A stretch of 32,685 nucleotides of DNA from Aquabacterium sp. (lineage in GTDB: Bacteria > Pseudomonadota > Gammaproteobacteria > Burkholderiales > Burkholderiaceae_C), in NCBI GenBank assembly GCA_017994835.1, contig JAGOKC010000021.1, positions 1 to 32,685 on the forward strand, read 5' to 3'. The position numbers and the translations under genes are program-made. Shown one piece after another: positions 1 to 7,602 of this stretch (positions are counted from its first letter, which is position 1; every line of letters begins with the position of its first letter). The notes beneath the pieces are model-generated. The model had not been told where the DNA came from. It saw nothing but the letters and a program-made list of their open reading frames with translations, and did not search any database.

Positions 1-8
1 TTCAGTTT
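1..8 (-). rRNA. rrs: 16S ribosomal RNA, first 8 bases only
   Basis: Read on the minus strand, bases 8 to 1 give AAACTGAA. This matches the known 5' end of bacterial 16S rRNA (AAAUUGAAGAGUUUGAUC in E. coli), and the upstream bases AGAGATT are typical of Burkholderiales 16S leaders. The rest of the gene lies outside the window. The call relies on the very short match plus the complete leader and promoter next to it. Confidence 0.72.
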
Positions 9-171
9 AATCTCTGTAAACTCGCTCTTAACGGAATTGAAGTGATTTAACGCACTTCTCTTACCGTGAGCATTTGGCCTCTTTCATCCAAACACCCACG
101 CTTATCGGCTGCTAATTTTTAAAGAACTGTTCCGCTGTGTTGATCGCGTTTTGTTGTTGCGATCAGCGAAG
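9..171 (-). promoter_or_regulatory. rRNA operon leader with boxB-like hairpin and boxA antitermination site
   Basis: This untranslated leader lies between the rRNA promoter and 16S rRNA. On the minus strand it first shows a hairpin with 6-bp arms GATCGC/GCGATC (142-147 and 159-164), flanked by a second pairing CGCT/AGCG (165-168 and 133-136). This matches a boxB position. Next comes GTTCTTTAAAAATT (114-127), which closely resembles the rRNA boxA bound by NusB/S10 for antitermination. A further small hairpin, AAGTG/CACTT, lies nearer 16S. Order and spacing are as expected for rrn leaders. Confidence 0.75.
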
Positions 172-177
172 AATGCA

Positions 178-207
178 ATTATGGCACGGGTTTGAGTGGG
201 TGCGCAA
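178..207 (-). promoter_or_regulatory. rRNA operon sigma-70 promoter
   Basis: On the minus strand the -35 element is TTGCGC (207-202) and the -10 element is CATAAT (183-178), with an 18-bp spacer. The A/T-rich stretch just upstream (about 208-235, containing TTTTTCAACTTTTTT) looks like an UP element, which rRNA promoters use for strong activity. Transcription would start near 171 and run leftward into 16S rRNA. The rsmE gene is transcribed away from it. Confidence 0.7.
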
Positions 208-334
208 GTGCTTTTGTAAAAAAGTTGAAAAAGATGCGCGGCGCCCTCGTGGAGTGGGTGCGAGGGGCGTACGTCGCTCTATGGCGTGGGGCGACGGCGA
301 ACGGGATGGTGAGGTTGTCAGGAAGGGTTGGGTG

Positions 335-348
335 TGTCTTGCAAGACA
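335..348. promoter_or_regulatory. 14-bp perfect palindrome upstream of rsmE
   Basis: TGTCTTGCAAGACA is a perfect palindrome ending 37 bp before the rsmE start codon and lying between rsmE and the divergent rRNA promoter. A symmetric site here is a reasonable candidate operator for a dimeric regulator, but no regulator family is recognised. No convincing rsmE promoter was found around it. Confidence 0.35.
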
Positions 349-385
349 ATGAGCGCGTTGGCCCGGGCAAGGTTCGGGTGTTCTG

Positions 386-1168
386 ATGAGTGAGGTCTGT
401 GTGCTGCCCCGTTTTCATATGGCGTCTTTGTCCCTGGCCCCGGGGGTGCAGGTGGATTTACCTGAGGGCGCGGCGCGCCATGTTCAGGTCTTGCGCCTGC
501 AGCCGGGTGATGCGCTTCGCCTGTTTGATGGCGCGGGGCGGGAGTGCCTGGCCACGGTGACAGAGATGGGGCGCAAGGCTGTGAGCGTGGTGCTGGGTGA
601 GGCGGTGGAGGAGCCGCGGGAGTTGCCCGTTCGGGTGACGCTCGCCATGGGGATGCCAGCGAACGACCGGATGGATGCGCTGGTGGAGAAGGCGGCGGAG
701 TTGGGCGTGTACGCGATCCAACCTCTGGTGTGCGCCCGCTCGGTGCTGCGCCTGGATGGGGAGCGTGCGGCGAAGAAGGTGGCGCACTGGCAGGCGGTGG
801 CGGTGTCGGCCTGTGAGCAGAGCGGTCGGGCGGTGGTGCCCAAGGTGTATCCGGTGGCGAGCCTGCAGAGCTGGCTGCAGTCAGCGGAAGCCCATGCTGG
901 GGCATCGGCTGTGATGCGGGGCGTGCTGAGTCTGCGTGAAGCGGTGTCGGTGCGGGAGTGGCTGGCGAACGCAGCACCTCAGGGGCTGGAGGTTGCACCG
1001 CCAGATTGGTGCTTTCTGAGTGGCCCGGAGGGTGGGTTGAGCGCCGAGGAGGAGGCGCTGGCCTTGTCGCGAGGCTGGTCGGCGGTGAGCCTGGGCAAGC
1101 GGGTGTTGCGAGCCGACACCGCGCCGCTGGCCATGCTCAGTGTGTTGGGTGCGCAGTTCGAGGGCTGA
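386..1168 (+). CDS. rsmE: 16S rRNA (uracil(1498)-N(3))-methyltransferase RsmE
   Basis: RsmE methylates N3 of U1498 in the decoding region of 16S rRNA, using S-adenosylmethionine, on assembled 30S subunits. The 260-residue protein has the family layout: an N-terminal PUA-like RNA-binding part (PRFHMA near residue 8, LRLFDGAG near 45) and a C-terminal SPOUT knot with LSGPEGGLSAEE (about 212-223) and LGKRVLRADTAPLA. E. coli RsmE has 243 residues, so the length is normal. ATG at 386 puts the usual PRF motif close to the N terminus; the ribosome binding site is weak. The gene is divergent from the rRNA operon promoter, which is fitting for an rRNA modification enzyme but may be coincidental. Confidence 0.93.
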   Translation: MSEVCVLPRFHMASLSLAPGVQVDLPEGAARHVQVLRLQPGDALRLFDGAGRECLATVTEMGRKAVSVVLGEAVEEPRELPVRVTLAMGMPANDRMDALVEKAAELGVYAIQPLVCARSVLRLDGERAAKKVAHWQAVAVSACEQSGRAVVPKVYPVASLQSWLQSAEAHAGASAVMRGVLSLREAVSVREWLANAAPQGLEVAPPDWCFLSGPEGGLSAEEEALALSRGWSAVSLGKRVLRADTAPLAMLSVLGAQFEG

Positions 1169-1278
1169 AGACGGTTGGCTTGGGCTGCTTGCTCGGCTTT
1201 CCTTTGAAGTCCTGTCAAGCTTGAGGCTCGCCTGCGTCGAGCAACGCCGGATGATTCACGCACCGCTCACCGCTTGCG

Positions 1279-1301
1279 CTCCCCCTGCTCCCCCTGCTCC
1301 C
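1279..1301. repeat. Short tandem repeat, 9-bp unit CTCCCCCTG
   Basis: CTCCCCCTG occurs twice in a row, followed by a partial third copy. It lies in the 200-bp convergent gap between the ends of rsmE and the THUMP methyltransferase gene. No clear terminator with a T-run was found in that gap. The repeat is probably a slippage-prone tract with no evident function. Confidence 0.8.
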
Positions 1302-1368
1302 AGGCATCAGATGAGACTTGGTTTGACCTGATGCGACCGGAACAGGCCGCACCGGGTCAATGCCAGAT

Positions 1369-3060
1369 TCAGTCGCCTTGCGAGGGCGATGGCGGCAACT
1401 CGGTGTCTGTCGGGGCGGCGGCGCGAGGCTTGTTGCTGCCGGCGACGAGGTCGAAGCGGAAGAGGCGGCACTCAATGGGGCCGTTGAACATGACGACGCG
1501 GCGGCTTTCCTTGAGGCGCATGGCGCTGGGCAACTTCATGTCGGGGCTGAGGATCCAGGCGGTCCAGCCGGGGTATTGCTTCTTCCAATGGGAAGACAGG
1601 CGCTGGAAGAAGGTGGCGGCTTCGTCGTCCTGGAATTGCTCACGACCGGCGCGGGATGTCGGGGCGGGCTCACCCATCTCGTCGTCCGCTTCGGAGCGGG
1701 CGCGGTAGGCGTTGCGCACGGAGCCTTTGGTGTCGATCCGTTCGCCGTAAGGCGGGTTGAACATGAGCACGCCACGTTCGCAGGGGACCGGGCGCTGCAG
1801 CGCATCGGCGGTTTTGAACTCGATGTACTGGCGCACGCCGGCCCGCTCGGCGTTGCGGGTGGCGAAGTCGGTCATGCGGAAGGCCACGTCACCCGCGTAG
1901 ATGGGAACCAGGGGCGGGTGCTGGCGGTCGTGAGCGGCCTGCCGCAGGCGCTGCCAGTCGGCCTGGTGGGCACGGAAGGGCAGCAGCCGCTCAAAGGCGA
2001 AGCGGCGCTGCAGGCCCGGTGCGATGCCGCAGGCGATCTGGGCGGCTTCGATGGGGATGGTGCCGGCACCGCAGCAGGGGTCGAGCAAGGCGCCGTCTTC
2101 GGGGCGGCCTTGCCAGTCGGCGGCGGCGAGCATGGCGGCAGCAAGAGTCTCTTTCAGCGGGGCTTCGCCGGTGTCTTCGCGCCAGCCGCGCTTGAAGAGC
2201 GCTTCGCCGGAGGTGTCGACGTAGAGGATGGCGTCAAGGTCGTCAAGGTAGAGGACGAGGCCGAGGTCGGGGAAGCGGGTGTCGACGCTGGGGCGTTCGC
2301 CGGTGCGTTCGCGCAGGTCGTCGCAGACGGCGTCCTTGACGCGCAGGCCAGCGAAGTTGAGGCTTTGCAGGTGGCTGCGGCGCGAGACGACGTCGACGCG
2401 CAGGGTGTGCTCAGGGGTGATCCAGTCCGACCAGTTGACGCCCCGGGCCATGACGTAGATGTCGTCTTCGTGGCGGTAGACGCGGGAGGCGACGCGCCAG
2501 AGGACGCGCTGGGCCAGGCGGCTCTCCAGATTGAGGCGCATGGCGTAGTCGCGCAGGGTGTGCTGTCGCTCGGCGGCGGACGCGGTGGTGGGTGCGATCA
2601 CCTCGATGCCGCCGCGGGATTCGGTGATCTGTGCGGCGGCACCCAGGATGCGACGGGCCTCAATGGCCAGCAGTGATTCGACGCCGGAGGGGCAGGACAG
2701 GTAGAGGGCCGCGGGGCGGTCGGCGGCCAGCACGGGGCGTTGGCCAAAGTCACGCGACTCGGGACGGGGGCCGGAACGGGCAGGCGCCGGGCGCGGGGGC
2801 ACCCCCCAGGATGCACCACGCGCAGCGCCGCCGGGCGGGGAAGCGGGGCGACGCTCGTCACCGGCTCGCCAGACGTCGGAGCCGGCAGATCGGAAGCCAG
2901 GGCGGGCGCCGGGGCTGGACTCGGAACGGGTTGAGTCGCGTCCTTGCGGGTCACGCCCATGCGGTGCGCGGGTGGACGAGGGTGCGCGGTCGCGGGTGTC
3001 CCCCGAGGAGCGTCCGGTGGCCTGGGACACGACGGGGCGGCGGGGGGGCTTGATGGGCAT
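1369..3060 (-). CDS. rlmL: THUMP-domain class I SAM-dependent RNA methyltransferase, RlmL-like
   Basis: This is a predicted 23S rRNA m2G2445 methyltransferase. Residues 1-115 are an Arg/Pro/Ser-rich, probably disordered extension. Residues about 118-290 match the THUMP RNA-binding region (starting YLSCPSGVESLLAIE). The catalytic Rossmann domain follows, with the SAM motif DPCCGAGT (327-334) and NPPYGERID (435 on), the NPPY motif of N2-guanine methyltransferases. E. coli RlmL is about 700 residues and carries a second methyltransferase domain (RlmK) at its C terminus. That domain is absent here, so this is the single-domain form common in betaproteobacteria. ATG at 3060 is the first start, and a shorter N terminus is possible. 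The gene follows the DUF599 gene after 30 bp and may be cotranscribed with it. Confidence 0.85.
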   Translation of the reverse strand: MPIKPPRRPVVSQATGRSSGDTRDRAPSSTRAPHGRDPQGRDSTRSESSPGARPGFRSAGSDVWRAGDERRPASPPGGAARGASWGVPPRPAPARSGPRPESRDFGQRPVLAADRPAALYLSCPSGVESLLAIEARRILGAAAQITESRGGIEVIAPTTASAAERQHTLRDYAMRLNLESRLAQRVLWRVASRVYRHEDDIYVMARGVNWSDWITPEHTLRVDVVSRRSHLQSLNFAGLRVKDAVCDDLRERTGERPSVDTRFPDLGLVLYLDDLDAILYVDTSGEALFKRGWREDTGEAPLKETLAAAMLAAADWQGRPEDGALLDPCCGAGTIPIEAAQIACGIAPGLQRRFAFERLLPFRAHQADWQRLRQAAHDRQHPPLVPIYAGDVAFRMTDFATRNAERAGVRQYIEFKTADALQRPVPCERGVLMFNPPYGERIDTKGSVRNAYRARSEADDEMGEPAPTSRAGREQFQDDEAATFFQRLSSHWKKQYPGWTAWILSPDMKLPSAMRLKESRRVVMFNGPIECRLFRFDLVAGSNKPRAAAPTDTELPPSPSQGD

Positions 3061-3090
3061 GGTGGGGTCGCAATGAAAAAAAGAACGTGG

Positions 3091-3801
3091 TCAGGGGCGG
3101 AGGATGGCCAGCACGTCGGAGCGGAATTCTCGCCGATAGAGAATCCAGAGGACGGCGAGGGTGCCCAGGGCGAAGGCCACCGGGGACACCAGCCAGGCGA
3201 TGACCGCGAAGGACATGTAGTAAGCCCGCAGGCCATCGGCAAAGCTTTCGGCGGCCATGCCCATGAGCTTGCCCGCACGGTCGCCGAACTCCTGGCGGTT
3301 GGCCCCACCTTGATCGAATACATCGACGGTGGGGGCCGCGCCGACCAGGATGGCACCGAAGGAGTACACCCGCATGGACCAGGTGAAGCGGAAGAAGGCG
3401 TAAACAAAGACGGACAGCAGCGCAATGAGTTTGATGTCGAGCACCAGCAGGGAGGTGCTGGCGGCAAAGGGCAGGTCGCGCACGAACTCGCTGGCCTTTT
3501 CGGTGGTGCCGAGCACGGCCAGCAAGCCGCCGATCACCAGGATGGTGGTGGAGGCCCAGAAGCTGGGGCTGCTGGCGAGGTTCTGGGTGATGGCGGCATC
3601 GACGATGCGCTGGTCACGGTGGGTGACCTGAAGCATCCACAGGCGCCGGTAGTGGTTGGTGCTCGACAGCAGGGTGCGTTCGACCCGGGCCCGGCGGTTG
3701 GCGAACAGCGCGTAGCCGATCCAGCCGAACACGAAGAGGGCCAGGGCAGCCCAGTCTTGCCAGGGCAGCACAGTGATCAGGTTTTGAATGCGAGGCAACA
3801 T
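3091..3801 (-). CDS. DUF599 family membrane protein
   Basis: This 236-residue inner-membrane protein has four likely transmembrane segments (about 14-32, 85-101, 119-142 and 205-228) and a loop with the family-typical NRRARVERTLLSSTNHYRRLWM. It resembles the DUF599 family, whose function is not established. It lies 92 bp after rpoN, where many betaproteobacteria carry hpf and ptsN. No good Shine-Dalgarno site precedes ATG at 3801. I infer membrane location only. Confidence 0.8.
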   Translation of the reverse strand: MLPRIQNLITVLPWQDWAALALFVFGWIGYALFANRRARVERTLLSSTNHYRRLWMLQVTHRDQRIVDAAITQNLASSPSFWASTTILVIGGLLAVLGTTEKASEFVRDLPFAASTSLLVLDIKLIALLSVFVYAFFRFTWSMRVYSFGAILVGAAPTVDVFDQGGANRQEFGDRAGKLMGMAAESFADGLRAYYMSFAVIAWLVSPVAFALGTLAVLWILYRREFRSDVLAILRP

Positions 3802-3893
3802 GGATGAAGGACGAATGAGCGGCTCAGCTCGGTCAGGCTTGCTGCGTCAACCGTATGTCGCGCACCACCGCGTGGTCAGGACGCAGGGCGTGC

Positions 3894-5432
3894 TCACAGG
3901 GCTTTGCGCAAGTTGGCGGGGGCGATCTTGAGGGCTTCACGGTACTTCGCCACAGTGCGGCGCGCGACCTGGATGCCCTGCTCTTCCAGCATGCTGGAGA
4001 GGGCGCTGTCTGACAAGGGCTTCTTGGGATCTTCGGCACCGACCAGCTGTTTGATGAGCGCGCGCACCGCCGTGCTGGAGGCATTGCCACCGGCTTCGGT
4101 GTTGAGGGAGGAGCCAAAGAAGTACTTGAGCTCGAAGGTGCCAAACGGCGTGTTCATGTACTTGGCCGTGGTCACGCGCGAGATGGTGGACTCGTGCAGG
4201 CCGAGCTCGTCGGCGATTTCACGCAGGACCAGCGGCTTCATGGCGATCTCGCCATGGGTGAAGAAGTTCTTCTGGCGATCGACGATGGCCCGGGACACGC
4301 GCAGGATGGTGTCGAAGCGCTGCATGATGTTCTTGACGAACCAGCGAGCCTCTTGCAGACGGGCGTTGAGGTTGGCGTGCCCCTCGCTGGCCGTGCCCCC
4401 GCGCGGGCCGCGGCTGGAGCGCAGGGCCTGGGCGTAGTAGTCGTTGATGCGCAGCTTGGGCATGACATCCGGGTTGAGGATGACCTTCCAGCTGCGCCCG
4501 GCCTTCTGCACGATGACATCGGGAATGATGATGTTGGCTTCGGCGCGGGTGAAGGCGCGGCCCGGCTTGGGTTCGAGCGAGACGATGAGGCTTTGGGCGT
4601 CTTTCAGCAGGGCCTCGTCGGCCCCGGTGGCGGCCATGAGCTTCTTGAAATCGCGACGGGCCAGCAGTTCGAGGTGCTCGCGGCAGATGACCTTGGCCAC
4701 GTCGCACGCAGGCTCGGCGGGCCGCCCGCGCAGTTGCAGGAGCAGGCACTCAGAGAGGTTACGCGCGCCCACGCCCACGGGCTCGAGATTTTGCAGCCAG
4801 CCCAGCGCGCAGCGCAGGCGCGACAGGAGTTCGTCGAGGGTGTCTTCGTCGGGCTCGTCGGGCAGGAGGCTGGCAGCGATGTCTTCGAGCGTGTCGGCGA
4901 GGTAGCCGTCCTCGTTGAGGGACTCGATGAGCATGTCGACCGCGGCCATGTCTTCGGCACTCAGGCGGGTGCCCAGCAGTTGCTGCCTCAGGTGTTCCTG
5001 AAGGGTGATGGACAGGCTGTTGCGCTCGAGCGGATCGATCTCGTCGTCGCCCTGGTTCTGGCGCGCGGGGCTTTCGCTGATGCCGTCGAAGTCTTCGCGT
5101 TCAGTGCCGTTTTCCCAGTCCTCGCGCTCGGTGGTGCCCATCTCGGCGGTGTCGATGCCGCTGGTGTCGGCCTCGGTGGACGAGCTTTCGCGCTCGGCAC
5201 CGGCGTCTTCGCTGCTGTTGTGTTCGTTGCGCTGGCGTTCGAACTCCAGCGCTGTGGCACCCTCGATAGGGGAGAAGTCGTCTTCGGGCTCCAGGAAGGG
5301 GTTTTGCTCGAGCATTTGCTCGATTTCCTGGTGCAGCTCGAGGGTGGACAGTTGCAGAAGTCGGATGGACTGCTGCAACTGGGGGGTGAGCGCCAGGTGT
5401 TGCGAAAGCCGGAACTGCAGGGTGGGCTTCAT
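3894..5432 (-). CDS. rpoN: RNA polymerase sigma-54 factor RpoN
   Basis: RpoN directs RNA polymerase to -24/-12 promoters and depends on AAA+ activators. The 512-residue protein has all expected regions: the Gln/Leu-rich activator-interacting region I (LTPQLQQSIRLLQLSTLELH), a long acidic region II rich in E/D/S/T, the core-binding region (PVGVGARNLSECLLLQL), the HTH region and the C-terminal RpoN box ARRTVAKYRE. The start is placed at ATG 5432, giving the canonical MKPTLQFRLSQ. The frame stays open upstream to 5564, but that part only overlaps lptB and encodes a basic, non-homologous stretch. The gene follows lptB by 14 bp, so lptA-lptB-rpoN form an operon. Confidence 0.96.
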   Translation of the reverse strand: MKPTLQFRLSQHLALTPQLQQSIRLLQLSTLELHQEIEQMLEQNPFLEPEDDFSPIEGATALEFERQRNEHNSSEDAGAERESSSTEADTSGIDTAEMGTTEREDWENGTEREDFDGISESPARQNQGDDEIDPLERNSLSITLQEHLRQQLLGTRLSAEDMAAVDMLIESLNEDGYLADTLEDIAASLLPDEPDEDTLDELLSRLRCALGWLQNLEPVGVGARNLSECLLLQLRGRPAEPACDVAKVICREHLELLARRDFKKLMAATGADEALLKDAQSLIVSLEPKPGRAFTRAEANIIIPDVIVQKAGRSWKVILNPDVMPKLRINDYYAQALRSSRGPRGGTASEGHANLNARLQEARWFVKNIMQRFDTILRVSRAIVDRQKNFFTHGEIAMKPLVLREIADELGLHESTISRVTTAKYMNTPFGTFELKYFFGSSLNTEAGGNASSTAVRALIKQLVGAEDPKKPLSDSALSSMLEEQGIQVARRTVAKYREALKIAPANLRKAL

Positions 5433-5446
5433 GGGGCGCAGATCAC

Positions 5447-6214
5447 TTACATGCGGAAGTGCTCGCCAAGATAGACCTTGCGGACTTCGGCGTTTTGGAC
5501 GATGTCGGCGGGACTGCCTTCGGCGAGGACGCTGCCTTCGCTGATGATATAGGCGCGGTCGCAAATGCCCAGCGTTTCGCGGACGTTGTGATCGGTGATG
5601 AGCACACCGATGCCCCGCGCCTTGAGGAAACTGATGATGCGCTGGATCTCGATGACGGCAATCGGGTCCACGCCAGCAAAGGGCTCGTCAAGCAGGATGA
5701 AGCGGGGTTGGGTGGCGAGGGCGCGGGCGATTTCGACGCGGCGGCGCTCGCCTCCGGACAACGACAAGGCTGGGTTGGTGCGCAGCTTCTCGATGCTGAG
5801 TTCGTGCAGCAGACCGTCCAGGCGCGCCTGGATGGTGTCTTTGCTCAGGCGTTTGCCGTGTTCATCGACCTGCAGTTCGAGCACGGCGCGGATGTTGTCT
5901 TCCACAGTGAGCTGTCGGAAGATGGAGGCTTCCTGAGGCAGATAGCTCAGACCCAGGCGCGCGCGCTGGTGGATGGGCAAGCGCTCAACGCGTTGACCAT
6001 CAATGGTGATCTCACCCGCATCGGCAGGCACGAGGCCCACAATCATGTAGAAACTGGTGGTTTTGCCGGCACCATTGGGACCCAGCAGGCCTACGACCTC
6101 ACCGGCGGCAACGGCCACGTGCACATCGTGCACCACGGTACGGGCACCGTAACGCTTCCTGAGGCGCTCGGCACGCAGTTCGCTGCGCGGGGGCGTGACC
6201 TGCGGGGCGTTCAT
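5447..6214 (-). CDS. lptB: LPS export ABC transporter ATP-binding protein LptB
   Basis: LptB is the cytoplasmic ATPase that powers lipopolysaccharide extraction from the inner membrane by LptB2FG. The 255-residue sequence shows Walker [10 protein letters not shown], the ABC signature [15 protein letters not shown], Walker [13 protein letters not shown] and the H-loop [11 protein letters not shown], with the C-terminal extension usual for LptB ([11 protein letters not shown]...VYLGEHFRM). The start is ATG 6214, whose A is also the last base of the lptA stop (TGATG), indicating translational coupling. A TTG just before is less likely. Confidence 0.96.
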   Translation of the reverse strand: MNAPQVTPPRSELRAERLRKRYGARTVVHDVHVAVAAGEVVGLLGPNGAGKTTSFYMIVGLVPADAGEITIDGQRVERLPIHQRARLGLSYLPQEASIFRQLTVEDNIRAVLELQVDEHGKRLSKDTIQARLDGLLHELSIEKLRTNPALSLSGGERRRVEIARALATQPRFILLDEPFAGVDPIAVIEIQRIISFLKARGIGVLITDHNVRETLGICDRAYIISEGSVLAEGSPADIVQNAEVRKVYLGEHFRM

Positions 6215-6816
6215 CAACGGCTGCCTTCTGCGCGCGAGTTCTCGGGCGTGGTGCGGGGCGTGATCACACCGCGAACGCGACCCGTTCCCTCGCCACCGCT
6301 GCCACCCTGCACCTGAAAGACCGAGGTCTTGTTGTCATAGACGATGACCGGGCCACTGACCTGATCGTTGACGGTGTTGCCCTGCAAGCGACGCATGATG
6401 GCGCGCGAAGTAAAACGCACGACCTCGGTTTTGCCGTCGTAAACGATGCGCTCGGCTTCGCCTTCGATGGCTTCATCGACCCCGTCACGCTTTTGCCGGA
6501 AGAAGGCGCGCCCACCAGGACCACCGATGGCGGTGGCTGTTTGGGTACCGTCAGGGTTTTGACGCACTTCGACGCGGTCGGCGCGAACCACCATGGTGCC
6601 TTTGGTGATTTCAACGTTGCCGCTGAGGATGTTCAGGCGCTGGTTGTCTTCGACACGGGCTGCGTCAGCGGCGAAGTTGAGCGGCTCAAAGCGATCGGCC
6701 TTTTCCGCTCCAGCAGGAACGGCCCACAGGGCGCTCAACGACAGCGCCAGGGCTGCGGCGGTGCGGGAAAAACGCGACGTCAGCAAGAGGGAGGATAGGT
6801 TCGTCATCATCGGCAT
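6214..6816 (-). CDS. lptA: LPS transport periplasmic protein LptA
   Basis: LptA forms the periplasmic bridge that carries lipopolysaccharide from LptC to LptD. The protein has a signal peptide (basic start, hydrophobic stretch [14 protein letters not shown], cleavage near PAGA-EK) followed by an OstA-like beta-jellyroll: [20 protein letters not shown], then [21 protein letters not shown] 6816 gives 200 residues. ATGs at 6810 and 6807 are also possible, while the in-frame ATG at 6861 lies inside a hairpin and is unlikely. TAAAAT (6835-6830) could be a -10 box, but no good -35 was found. lptC is not next to it, unlike in many relatives. The C terminus ([10 protein letters not shown]) is somewhat long. 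Confidence 0.9.
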   Translation of the reverse strand: MPMMTNLSSLLLTSRFSRTAAALALSLSALWAVPAGAEKADRFEPLNFAADAARVEDNQRLNILSGNVEITKGTMVVRADRVEVRQNPDGTQTATAIGGPGGRAFFRQKRDGVDEAIEGEAERIVYDGKTEVVRFTSRAIMRRLQGNTVNDQVSGPVIVYDNKTSVFQVQGGSGGEGTGRVRGVITPRTTPENSRAEGSR

Positions 6817-6849
6817 GGAATTTGCATACATTTTAGCCGTGAACCCTGC

Positions 6850-6878
6850 GGGAAATCGCATGCGCCACGCGATTTCCC
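6850..6878. repeat. Perfect 10-bp inverted repeat between the dsbA-like gene and lptA
   Basis: GGGAAATCGC (6850-6859) pairs with GCGATTTCCC (6869-6878) around a 9-base loop. It begins 15 bp after the end of the dsbA-like gene and lies just upstream of lptA. The stem is strong, but no T-run follows on either strand, so it is not a standard intrinsic terminator. It may stabilise the upstream transcript's 3' end or act as an operator for lptA. Confidence 0.6.
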
Positions 6879-6892
6879 TGCCTCCGCGCGCC

Positions 6893-7543
6893 TCATCGCC
6901 CTTGGCGGGCGAGGTTGATCAGGAAGTTGGTGGTCGCCAGGGTGCGCTCGTGGCCGCCATTGAGCGAGACCGAGGTGAAGTAGCGCCCGGCAATGCCCAG
7001 GGTAGGCACGCCGTCGATCTTGTAGGCCTCAGCCAGGCTGCGGGCTTGCTTGCATTTGGTCTGCACGGCAAACGAGTTGAACATGGCCATGAACTTGGTC
7101 GCATCCACCCCGTGACGGGCGACGAAAGCCGCAATCGCTTCAGGTTTGTCGAGCGACTGACCTTCGGCGTGGATGGCGCGAAAGACCTTGGGGTGCAGGG
7201 TGGACACCAGGCCCATGGCCTCCATGGCGTAGAACAGGCGCTGATGGTTGCCAAACGGGTTCTCGCGGAACGCCACGGGTACGCGACGGAAGACCACGTC
7301 GGCGGGCAGTTTGTCGGCCCAGGCACCCAGCGAGGGCTCGAAGTTGTAGCAGTGGTTGCATCCGTACCAGAAGAACTCGACGACTTCGACCTTGCCTGCG
7401 GGTGCCGCAACCTGCGCAGCTTGCGACAGGCGCACATAGTGCGTGCCTTCTACCGGACCACCTTGGGCCAGCGCCAAGCCGGGCAGTCCGGCACTCAAAC
7501 CCAGCGCGCTCAGGGTGTGGATCGAAAACTCACGGCGATTCAT
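6893..7543 (-). CDS. dsbA: Thiol:disulfide interchange protein, DsbA-type
   Basis: This is a periplasmic thioredoxin-fold oxidoreductase that would introduce disulfides into exported proteins. Residues 1-26 look like a signal peptide (MNRREF, hydrophobic core, ALAQ). The active site is C62-N-H-C65 in FFWYGCNHCYNFEP, where classic DsbA has CPHC. The cis-proline loop GVPTLGI is at 179-185. An extra Cys is at 164. Length (216) is normal for the DsbA family. The start ATG 7543 has AAAGGA 8 bases upstream. It follows the SPOR protein gene by 59 bp on the same strand. Confidence 0.9.
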   Translation of the reverse strand: MNRREFSIHTLSALGLSAGLPGLALAQGGPVEGTHYVRLSQAAQVAAPAGKVEVVEFFWYGCNHCYNFEPSLGAWADKLPADVVFRRVPVAFRENPFGNHQRLFYAMEAMGLVSTLHPKVFRAIHAEGQSLDKPEAIAAFVARHGVDATKFMAMFNSFAVQTKCKQARSLAEAYKIDGVPTLGIAGRYFTSVSLNGGHERTLATTNFLINLARQGR

Positions 7544-7602
7544 CTAGCGTCCTTTCTGTCGGGCCACAAGGCCCAGGCAATCAAGAGGGCAACAGCCCCT
7601 GC

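Noticed and set aside
182-197. Sigma-54-like site TGGCACGGGTTTGAG pointing toward rsmE
   Set aside because: The -12 half is TTGAG, not TTGC, and the match lies inside the rRNA promoter -10/spacer; most likely chance.
1360-2676. Plus-strand open frame of 438 codons antisense to the THUMP methyltransferase
   Set aside because: Gly/Ala/Val-rich shadow of the opposite strand with no recognisable domain.
4194-5474. Plus-strand open frame of 426 codons antisense to rpoN
   Set aside because: Composition is that of a shadow frame, no motif or ribosome binding site is seen, and the rpoN reading is unambiguous.
5433-5564. 44-codon N-terminal extension of RpoN
   Set aside because: Lies wholly within lptB, is Arg-rich and non-homologous, and the canonical MKPTLQFRLSQ start follows it.
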